Shown here one piece after another: positions 54,362-61,318 of a stretch of 64,000 bases of DNA (the stretch's first letter is position 1; each line of letters starts with the position of its first letter). The DNA comes from Actinophytocola sp044466355. Lineage in GTDB: Bacteria; Actinomycetota; Actinomycetes; Mycobacteriales; Pseudonocardiaceae. Where the stretch lies: positions 124,001 through 188,000 of the forward strand of contig NZ_JBITMQ010000001.1 of NCBI RefSeq assembly GCF_044466355.1, read 5' to 3'. The translations under genes were made by a program, and so were the position numbers. The notes under the pieces were generated by a model. That model had not been told where the DNA came from. It searched no databases and saw only the letters and a list, made by a program, of their open reading frames with translations.

Positions 54362-55609
54362 ATGGCCAACCCCGTACTGGCGGACGACGCCGCGACCCAG
54401 TTCGGCCCGCTGTTACGCAGGCACCGCAGCGCCGCGGGCCTGACGCAGCGCGTGCTGGCCGACCTGTCCACCGTTAGCGTCCGCACGATCCGCGACCTCG
54501 AACGGGGCAAGGTCCGGCCACGCCCGGACACCGTGCGGCTGCTGACCGGCGCGCTGCGGCTCGGTGCGAACGCCAGCGACGACCTGGAGCTCGCGGCCGG
54601 TGCCCACGCCGGCCCGACGCTGCGCGAGGAGTACGGCCCGCACATCGCGGCACCCCCGACCATGCTCACCCCGATGTTCGGCCGGGAGGCCGAACTCGCC
54701 GTCCTCACCGGGGAACTGGTGAGCGGCGACGGCAGGCTCCTTACCCTGCACGGCCTTCCCGGCGTCGGCCGCACCCGGCTCGCCGCGGCGGTCGCGGCCG
54801 ACCTGCATCACGCGGGCACGCCGGTGCTGTGGGTGAGCGCTCCCGAGGCGGACGGCGCGCTCACCCAGCCGGTGCGCGACGTGCGCCTGGCGGCTCTGGT
54901 CACCTCCGCCGCGGCCGCGCTGTTCGGCCCGGGCACGACCGCGCTGGCCGGGCTGATCGGTGACCGCGACACCCTCCTGGTGCTCGACGACGTCACCGCC
55001 GCGGGCCTGCGCGCCGACGCGCTGCTCGATCTGCTCGGCGACTGCCCGCGGCTGCGGGTGCTCGTCACCGCCGACGGTCCGTGCGGTCTGCCCGGTGAGC
55101 GGCCGTTCCCCCTCGCCCCACTGCCGGTGCCCGCGACCGCCGAACCCCGCGCGCTCGCCGAGGAACCCGCCGTGCGCCTGTTCGTCCACCACGCCGCCGC
55201 CGTGCGGCAGCGGCTGACCGCCGCCGACGCGCCGGACATCGCCGAGGTGTGCGCCCTGACCGACGGGCTGCCGCCCGCGCTTGCCGCCGCCGCGTCCTGG
55301 CTGGGGGTCTACGACCTGCCGACGCTGCGCGAGGTGCTGGCCGCCGACCCCGCCGCGCTCGTCGGCGCCGACCTGATGGGCAGGCTCGCCGCCCGGGTCG
55401 CCGCGCTCGCCCCCGCGGACCGCGCCGCGCTCGCCGGGCTGACCGGGCCCGCCCGCACCCTCGCCGAGGTCGCCGACCGCACCGGTCGCACCGCCGCCGC
55501 CAGCGCCGCACTGGTGCGGGACCTGATGCAGCGCGGTCTGATCCGTGCCCGCCACGTCGCGGGGCGGTCCCGGTTCGCCGTGCCCGCGCTCGTCGACGCC
55601 CTGCTCTGA
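54362..55609 (+). CDS. XRE helix-turn-helix regulator with NB-ARC-like ATPase
   Basis: 415 residues from ATG 54362 with GGAAGGACGAG upstream. The N terminus is a Cro/C1-type HTH (LLRRHRSAAGLTQRVLADLSTVSVRTIRDLERG). A P-loop follows, reading GLPGVGRTRLA, with Arg for the Walker A Lys, so ATP hydrolysis may be weakened. LLVLDDVTAAGL is the Walker B region. No TPR tail is present; the protein is shorter than typical HTH-NB-ARC-TPR activators. It precedes the glutamate mutase operon by 117 bp and may regulate it. Confidence 0.87.
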   Translation: MANPVLADDAATQFGPLLRRHRSAAGLTQRVLADLSTVSVRTIRDLERGKVRPRPDTVRLLTGALRLGANASDDLELAAGAHAGPTLREEYGPHIAAPPTMLTPMFGREAELAVLTGELVSGDGRLLTLHGLPGVGRTRLAAAVAADLHHAGTPVLWVSAPEADGALTQPVRDVRLAALVTSAAAALFGPGTTALAGLIGDRDTLLVLDDVTAAGLRADALLDLLGDCPRLRVLVTADGPCGLPGERPFPLAPLPVPATAEPRALAEEPAVRLFVHHAAAVRQRLTAADAPDIAEVCALTDGLPPALAAAASWLGVYDLPTLREVLAADPAALVGADLMGRLAARVAALAPADRAALAGLTGPARTLAEVADRTGRTAAASAALVRDLMQRGLIRARHVAGRSRFAVPALVDALL

Positions 55610-55726
55610 CGCGGGCACCGCAGGGCCGCAACTGCCGCTGAGATGCCGGTTCCACTGCCGCTCGCGCCGCGGTGATCGCCATAGGTTCCGAACCGGAAAC
55701 GCCACAACCGCTGGAGGAGTGCCGTG

Positions 55727-56194
55727 ATGGCAGCAAACACAGCCAAGGGATCGCCCCCACAGGTGGGGCTGACGGTGCTCGTCTCGAGCGTGGCGTCCGA
55801 CGCGCACACCTGGAATCTCGTCTACCTCCAGCTGCTCCTGGAGGAGTTCGGCCACCGGGTGGTCAACCTCGGTGCCTGCGTCCCGGACGACCTGCTGGTC
55901 GCGGAGTGCCTGCGGGTGCGCCCGGACCTGGTCGTGCTCAGCACGGTGAACGGCCACGGCAGGCAGGACGGCCGCAGGGTGATCGGCCGCCTCCGCGCCT
56001 GCCCGGAACTGGTCGCGACGCCCGTGGTGATCGGCGGGAAGCTCGGCATCGACGGGCCGCGCGCGCAGGACCACCGGGCGGCGCTCCTCGACGCCGGGTT
56101 CGACGCGGTGTTCGAGGACGGGTCCGGCCCAGCCCAACTCCGCTCCTATGTGGACTCGGTCTTACCCGGACTGTCCGCGAGCGTGACCAGATGA
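55727..56194 (+). CDS. Glutamate (methylaspartate) mutase, S subunit
   Basis: 155 residues; ATG 55727 is preferred over GTG 55724 because GGAGGAG lies 7 nt upstream. The B12-binding region has SDAHTWNLVYLQLLLEEFGH, with the cobalt-ligating His in DxH, and VIGGKLGIDGP. With the E subunit it interconverts L-glutamate and (2S,3S)-3-methylaspartate by a radical mechanism. In antibiotic clusters (friulimicin, vicenistatin, skyllamycin) such pairs supply 3-methylaspartate. A -10-like TAGGTT is at 55682-55687. Confidence 0.95.
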   Translation: MAANTAKGSPPQVGLTVLVSSVASDAHTWNLVYLQLLLEEFGHRVVNLGACVPDDLLVAECLRVRPDLVVLSTVNGHGRQDGRRVIGRLRACPELVATPVVIGGKLGIDGPRAQDHRAALLDAGFDAVFEDGSGPAQLRSYVDSVLPGLSASVTR

Positions 56195-58518
56195 CCGGGT
56201 TCGACGGCTCCTTCGGCGCGTTCGTCGCGCGGGCGGGCGCGGCGGGCAGGCTGGTCGTGCAACCGAGAATGGGGATGAGCGACCCCCGCGCGATGCGGGC
56301 CGGCCTGGTCGCCACCCGCGACGCGGCGGCGACCACGGTCGGCACGATCACCCTGGACAGCTACACCCGCGTGGGCGACCACGCCGCGGCGGGCGCCGCG
56401 CTGCGCGACGGTCTGGGCCTCAACGGGTACCCCGTTGTCGCGCACGACCGCGCCACCACGGCGGGCGTGCTCGACGGCGTGCAGGACGCCCGGTTCCCGG
56501 TGCAGGTGCGTCACGGTTCGGCGGCGCCGCAGGACATCGTGGCCGCACTGGTCGCCGCCGGGCTGCACGCCACCGAGGGCGGCCCGGTGTCCTACTGCCT
56601 GCCCTACAGCAGGACCCCGCTGCGCGAGTCGGTGCTGAACTGGGCCGAGTGCTGCGCGCGGCTCGACGCCGTCCGCGAGCACGGCGTCGAACCGCACCTG
56701 GAGTCCTTCGGCGGCTGCATGATGGGCCAGCTGTGCCCGCCGAGCCTGCTGGTGGCGATCTCCGTGCTGGAGGGCCTGTTCTTCCGCAGGCACGGGCTGC
56801 GCAGCGTGTCGCTGAGCTACGCCCAGCAGACCAACCGGGAACAGGACGTGGAGGCGGTGCGTGCCCTGCGCACGCTGGCCGCCGAGCACCTGGGCGGGCT
56901 GGACTGGCACGTCGTGATCTACGCGTACATGGGTGTCTACCCGCGCACCCCGGACGGCGCGAACCTGTTGCTGGCACAGGCCGCGCGCCTGGCGGTGCGG
57001 TCCGGCGCGCAACGGCTGATCGTCAAGACCGTCGCCGAGGCACACCGGATCCCGACGATCGCCGAGAACGTGGCCGCGCTGGAACTGGCCGCCCGGGTCG
57101 CCGCCGACGAACGCGTCGCGGTGACCGGCACCGGAACTCGCCCGGGCCTGCCCGAGGACACCGGCATCCTCGCGGAGGCCCGGGCGCTCGTGGACGCCGT
57201 TCTCGACCTGTCGCCCGACATCGGCCGGGCACTGGTCCTGGCGTTCGAGCGCGGCTACCTGGACGTCCCGTACTGCCTGCACCCCGACAACCCTGGCCTG
57301 GCCCGCAGCCGACTCGACGACGACGGGCGCCTGCACTGGTCGCGGACCGGCTCGCTGCCGCTCCCCGGGACCGCGCGCCCTGGGCCGGCGCCCGGACCGA
57401 CCGCGGCCGGACTGCTCCGCTCACTGTCCTATGTGGAACGCCGCTACGACCACGCCGCACTCGAACGCCTGGCGCCCGCACCACCCGCGGTCGCCGCCAC
57501 CGGTCTGATTGGAGACGAACCCGTGAACACCGGCATCGACGCCGCGCTGCCGCCCGGGCCGCGCGAGCACCTGGCCTCACCCGTCACCCGGGCAGTGCTG
57601 ACCATCCAGCACCGGATGCTCGACGCCGTGCGGGAGTACCTGCGCGGCGAGGGTTTCACCGAGCTGCTGCCGCCGGTCATCGGCCCCGTCACCGATCCCG
57701 GCGCGCGCGGCGCCAAGCAGGTCGACGTCGACTACTACGGCCACCGCTACAAACTGATGACCAGCGCGATCCTCTACAAGCAGGCCTCGCTCACCGCGTT
57801 CGACAGGATCTTCTGCATCGCGCCGAACGTGCGGCTCGAGCCGCTGGAGACGTCGTCGACGAGCCGCCACCTCGCCGAGTTCCACCAGATCGACGTCGAG
57901 GTGGCGGGCGCGACGCGTGAGCAGATCATGGCGGTCGCCGAGGGCCTGGTCAGCCACGTGGTGCGGCGGGTGGTGACCGACCTGCCCGCCGAGCTGGAGG
58001 CGCTCGGCCGGGACACCAGCGCGTTCGCCGACCTGCTCGACGGCGGGTTCGAGCGGCGCCCGCACGCCGCCGCGGTCGCCGACCTGCACGGGATGGGGCA
58101 CGACCAGAACCCCGACGCCGAGATCGACTGGGTGGGCGAGGCGATGCTGTCCCGCAAGTCCAGCAGGCCGTTCTTCATCACCGACTACCCCAAGGGCTCG
58201 CGCGGGTTCTACGACCGCGAGAACACCGAGCGGCCCGGTTACCTGCGCAACTTCGACCTGATAGCCGCCGAGGGCTACGGCGAGCTGTGCAGTGGCAGCG
58301 AGCGGGAGAACGACTACGCCACCATCGTCACCCGGATGCGCGAGACGGGGGAGAACCCGGCCAAGTACGGCTGGTACCTGGAGATGGTGCGTGACGGCGT
58401 GCCCGCCAGCGCCGGGTTCGGCATCGGCCTGGAGCGGTTCACCCGGTACGTCGCCGGCCTGGACCACGTGTGGCAGGCCAGTGCCTACCCGAAGGTCCCC
58501 GGCGTGGTGGCGCCGTGA
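56191..58518 (+). CDS. Glutamate mutase E subunit fused to an AsnRS-like (asparagine synthetase-type) domain
   Basis: 775 residues with no stop between the two parts. Residues 1 to about 435 are the E subunit: VVQPRMGMSDPRAMRAGL, FGGCMMGQLCPPSLL, HVVIYAYMGVYP and GYLDVPYCLHPDN. Residues 445-775 are a class II synthetase core related to AsnRS/AspRS: motif 2 HLAEFHQIDVEVAG (near 560) and motif 3 GFGIGLERFTRYVAG (near 750). The anticodon-binding OB domain is absent, as in the archaeal asparagine synthetase derived from AsnRS. GTG 57523 has GGAG 8 nt upstream and is in frame, so a free AsnRS-like protein may also be made. Likely use: amidation or activation of 3-methylaspartate. Confidence 0.9.
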   Translation: MTGFDGSFGAFVARAGAAGRLVVQPRMGMSDPRAMRAGLVATRDAAATTVGTITLDSYTRVGDHAAAGAALRDGLGLNGYPVVAHDRATTAGVLDGVQDARFPVQVRHGSAAPQDIVAALVAAGLHATEGGPVSYCLPYSRTPLRESVLNWAECCARLDAVREHGVEPHLESFGGCMMGQLCPPSLLVAISVLEGLFFRRHGLRSVSLSYAQQTNREQDVEAVRALRTLAAEHLGGLDWHVVIYAYMGVYPRTPDGANLLLAQAARLAVRSGAQRLIVKTVAEAHRIPTIAENVAALELAARVAADERVAVTGTGTRPGLPEDTGILAEARALVDAVLDLSPDIGRALVLAFERGYLDVPYCLHPDNPGLARSRLDDDGRLHWSRTGSLPLPGTARPGPAPGPTAAGLLRSLSYVERRYDHAALERLAPAPPAVAATGLIGDEPVNTGIDAALPPGPREHLASPVTRAVLTIQHRMLDAVREYLRGEGFTELLPPVIGPVTDPGARGAKQVDVDYYGHRYKLMTSAILYKQASLTAFDRIFCIAPNVRLEPLETSSTSRHLAEFHQIDVEVAGATREQIMAVAEGLVSHVVRRVVTDLPAELEALGRDTSAFADLLDGGFERRPHAAAVADLHGMGHDQNPDAEIDWVGEAMLSRKSSRPFFITDYPKGSRGFYDRENTERPGYLRNFDLIAAEGYGELCSGSERENDYATIVTRMRETGENPAKYGWYLEMVRDGVPASAGFGIGLERFTRYVAGLDHVWQASAYPKVPGVVAP

Positions 58519-59795
58519 ACGCGCTGGCGGCGGACACCTTCCCGGAGGAGATGGTTCGCGAGCGGGCCCGCGCGGGCACGGCCGCCGCGTTCCCGCCGGA
58601 AAGCGCCTACGGGCGCACCCTGTTCGGTGCGGATCGTCCACAGGAGACGGACGAGCTGGCGGCCGCGCGGCTGGTGCCGCCGGTGTTCGTGCCGCGGCGG
58701 CTGGAGAAGCTGATCGAGCTGGCACGCGAACCGGGGTACCGCGACGTCGAGCTGGACACCGTGATCGGCGGGTTCCGCTCGCCGCTGCCGGTGTACCTGT
58801 CGGCGTTCGGGTCCACGCGGGTGGCCAGCGTGGACCTCGGCGTGGCGGCCAGCGCGCAGGCCGGTCGCCTCGGCATCCCGATGGTCGTCGGGGAGAACGT
58901 GGTGCCGGTCGACGGGTACGGCCGCGGCGGGGACGCGGGTGCGCGGTCGCTGCTCGGCCGGATCACCGCCTACGCCGGCGCGCTCCCCGACGGGCTCGGC
59001 GGGCTGGTGGTGCAGCAGAGCACCGAGGACGCTGACGCGGAGGTGTGGAACCTCGTCTACAGCGACCCGTCGGCGCGGCCCCTGCTGGAGTCGGGACGTC
59101 TGGGCTTCGAACTGAAGGTGGGGCAGGGCGCCAAGCCGGGCCTCGGCGGGATGACCGTCCTCGACGCGGCGGCCGCCGCGCGGCTTTCCGAAGCGTTCGC
59201 CCTGGACGCGGTGTTCGGGCCCGGATCGGACCGGCGGCTGCGGTGCGCGAGCCCCGGCACCTTCACCGATGAGGTGCTGCGCCAGCAGATCCGGTTGATG
59301 CGCAACAACTTCCCGCGCGCGCGGGTGTGGGTGAAGCTGCCGCCCGGCCGCGACGTGGGCTTGGCCGCGTCGGTGGCCTGGGAGGCGGGCGCGGACGCGG
59401 TCACCGTCGACGGCGCCGAGGGCGGGACGGGCTTCGCACCGGTGTCCTTCCTGGACCACGTCGGCCTGCCGCTGGCGGAGTGCCTGCGCCGAGTCGGCGC
59501 GCCCGGCGGGTGCCTGCTGGCGTCCGGGCGGATGTGGGAGGGCACGCGCGCGGTCAAGTGCCTCGCGCTCGGTGCCCGCGCGGTCGGGCTCGGCCGCGCG
59601 GCCCTGCTCGCCGCCGACACCGACGCCGAGGAGGGGCTGGTGAACCTGGTCGCCTGTCTCGCCCTGGAGATGCGGCTGCTGATCAGCGCGCTGGGCAAGT
59701 ACAGCCCCGCCGACCTCGGCGCCGACGACGTGTGGTGGTCGGCCGCACAGGCGCGCGAGCCGGTCGCCGAACCGATGGGAGGCGTGCGCGGATGA
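58515..59795 (+). CDS. FMN-dependent glutamate synthase (GltB)-like protein
   Basis: 426 residues from GTG 58515, overlapping the previous stop. The TIM-barrel FMN domain of glutamate synthase is visible: FRSPLPVYLSAFGSTRVAS, GFELKVGQGAKPGLGGM, WVKLPPGRDVGLAASVAWE, VTVDGAEGGTGFAPV and ALGARAVGLGRAAL. The glutaminase domain and the Cys cluster for a 3Fe-4S centre are not seen. It sits between the mutase/AsnRS-like fusion and the exporter, so it may act on a glutamate- or methylaspartate-derived precursor, either as a redox enzyme or in ammonia supply. It is not a type II IPP isomerase. Confidence 0.85.
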   Translation: MNALAADTFPEEMVRERARAGTAAAFPPESAYGRTLFGADRPQETDELAAARLVPPVFVPRRLEKLIELAREPGYRDVELDTVIGGFRSPLPVYLSAFGSTRVASVDLGVAASAQAGRLGIPMVVGENVVPVDGYGRGGDAGARSLLGRITAYAGALPDGLGGLVVQQSTEDADAEVWNLVYSDPSARPLLESGRLGFELKVGQGAKPGLGGMTVLDAAAAARLSEAFALDAVFGPGSDRRLRCASPGTFTDEVLRQQIRLMRNNFPRARVWVKLPPGRDVGLAASVAWEAGADAVTVDGAEGGTGFAPVSFLDHVGLPLAECLRRVGAPGGCLLASGRMWEGTRAVKCLALGARAVGLGRAALLAADTDAEEGLVNLVACLALEMRLLISALGKYSPADLGADDVWWSAAQAREPVAEPMGGVRG

Positions 59796-61087
59796 CCGCC
59801 GTCCACACAGGACCTGAGATGGCGACGCGCCTGATGGCCAACCGGGAGTTCCGGTTGCTGTGGGCGGGCGAGGCGACGAGCAAGGTGGGCAGCGCCATCA
59901 CGGGCGTCGCGTTCCCGCTGGTCGCCGTCGTCACCCTGCAGGCGGGCACGGTCACCATGGGCGTGCTCAACGCCATGGCCTGGCTGCCGTGGCTGCTGCT
60001 CGGCCTGCCCGCCGGAGCGTGGATCGACCGCCGCTCGCGGCGCACCACCATGCTCACCTCCGACGTGGTGTCGATCGTGGCGCTGCTCAGCGTGCCGCTC
60101 GCGGCGCTCTTCGGGGTGCTCACCATCGCCCATCTGGTCGTCGTCGCCTTCGTCGCGGGCGCGGCCTCGATGTTCTTCAGCACCGCCTACCAGGCGTTCC
60201 TGCCCTCGGTGGTCGAGAAGAAGCACCTCACCGAGGCGAACGCGAAACTGCAGGGCACCGACCAGGTCGCCAACCTCGGCGGGCCGGGCCTCGGCGGCCT
60301 GATCACCCAGTGGGTCGGCGCCGTCGCCGGGCTGGTCGTCGACGTCGTCACCTTCGCGGTGTCGGCGCTGTGCCTGAGCCGGATGAACGTGGCGGAGAAG
60401 GTCGAGCGGAAGCGGCGCGACACCACGCTGCGGCGCGAGATCGGCGACGGCCTGCGGTTCGTGTTCCGCGACCGCTACCTGCGGGTGCTCACCCTGAGCG
60501 CCGCCGTCGACAACCTCACCCTCAACGCGATGTACGCGCTGACCGTGTTCTTCCTGGTCCGCACGGTCGGGGCGGAGCCGGGAGTGATCGGCTTCCTGTT
60601 CGCGGCGGACTTCGTCGGCGGGTTGATCGGCGCGATGATCGCCCGCAGGGTGGGGGAGCGGTTCGGCACCGCGCGCACCCTGCTGGGGTTCTCCATCGGG
60701 TGCGCACCGTTCGGGCTGCTGATCCCGCTCACCCAGGACGGGCTCGGACTCGGCTTCTTCGTGGCCGGTCTGCTGGTGCCCTCCATCGGCATGGTCGTCG
60801 GCAACGTCATGTCCACCGGGTTCCGGCAGGCCTACTGCCCGCCGGAGCTGCTCGGCCGGATGTACGCCAGCTCGCGGTTCATCCAGTTCGGGGTGAACCC
60901 GCTCGGTGCCGTGCTCGGCGGCGTGCTCGGCGCGGCCGTCGGTGTCCGCGAGGCGCTGTGGATCGTGCTGGTCGCAGCGGTGCTCGGCCGGTTCGTCCGG
61001 CTGATCGGCCCCATCAAGTCCCACCGTGACCTACCGACCGAACCGCCCGCGCACCTGCGGCCGGCCACCACAGAGGAGACATCGTGA
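59792..61087 (+). CDS. MFS exporter
   Basis: 431 residues with about 12 hydrophobic segments and the MFS loop GAWIDRRSRRTTML between helices 2 and 3. An EFRLLWAGEATSKVGSAITG N terminus is typical of the MFS_3/enterobactin-exporter-like group. It is related in type to the MFS domain fused to the NRPS at 35790. It overlaps both neighbours by 4 bp (ATGA and GTGA). Product export and self-resistance are the likely role. Confidence 0.92.
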   Translation: MTAVHTGPEMATRLMANREFRLLWAGEATSKVGSAITGVAFPLVAVVTLQAGTVTMGVLNAMAWLPWLLLGLPAGAWIDRRSRRTTMLTSDVVSIVALLSVPLAALFGVLTIAHLVVVAFVAGAASMFFSTAYQAFLPSVVEKKHLTEANAKLQGTDQVANLGGPGLGGLITQWVGAVAGLVVDVVTFAVSALCLSRMNVAEKVERKRRDTTLRREIGDGLRFVFRDRYLRVLTLSAAVDNLTLNAMYALTVFFLVRTVGAEPGVIGFLFAADFVGGLIGAMIARRVGERFGTARTLLGFSIGCAPFGLLIPLTQDGLGLGFFVAGLLVPSIGMVVGNVMSTGFRQAYCPPELLGRMYASSRFIQFGVNPLGAVLGGVLGAAVGVREALWIVLVAAVLGRFVRLIGPIKSHRDLPTEPPAHLRPATTEETS

Positions 61088-61284
61088 CCAACCCGTTCGA
61101 CAACCCCGACGGCGTGTTCCTCGTGCTCGTCAACGCCGAGAACCAGCACTCGCTGTGGCCGGAGCACATCGCCGTGCCCGCGGGCTGGACCACCGCGTTC
61201 GGCCCGGACAGCCGGCAGGCCTGCCTCGACCACGTCGAAGCCAACTGGACCGACCTGCGGCCGGCGAGCCTCGCTCGCGGCTGA
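61084..61284 (+). CDS. MbtH-like NRPS accessory protein
   Basis: 66 residues. The MbtH signature is complete: NPFDNPDGVFLVLVNAENQHSLWPEHIAVPAGW and CLDHVEANWTDLRP. MbtH proteins bind and activate A domains. It directly precedes the NRPS at 61319 and is the only copy in the window, so it may serve all four A domains. Confidence 0.97.
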   Translation: MTNPFDNPDGVFLVLVNAENQHSLWPEHIAVPAGWTTAFGPDSRQACLDHVEANWTDLRPASLARG

Positions 61285-61318
61285 CGGTCCACACGCGAAT
61301 CGAAAGGTGCGGTTGACG

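Noticed and set aside
55621..55662. TGCCG repeats upstream of glutamate mutase as a SARP site
   Set aside because: Spacings are 11 and 12 bp and the copies are short; too weak in such GC-rich DNA to claim.
56191..58518. Genuine asparaginyl-tRNA synthetase (housekeeping)
   Set aside because: No anticodon-binding domain and the fusion to glutamate mutase argue for a biosynthetic paralogue.
58515..59795. Type II (FMN) IPP isomerase
   Set aside because: The barrel motifs match glutamate synthase, not IDI-2, and the gene lies in the mutase-NRPS operon far from the mevalonate genes.
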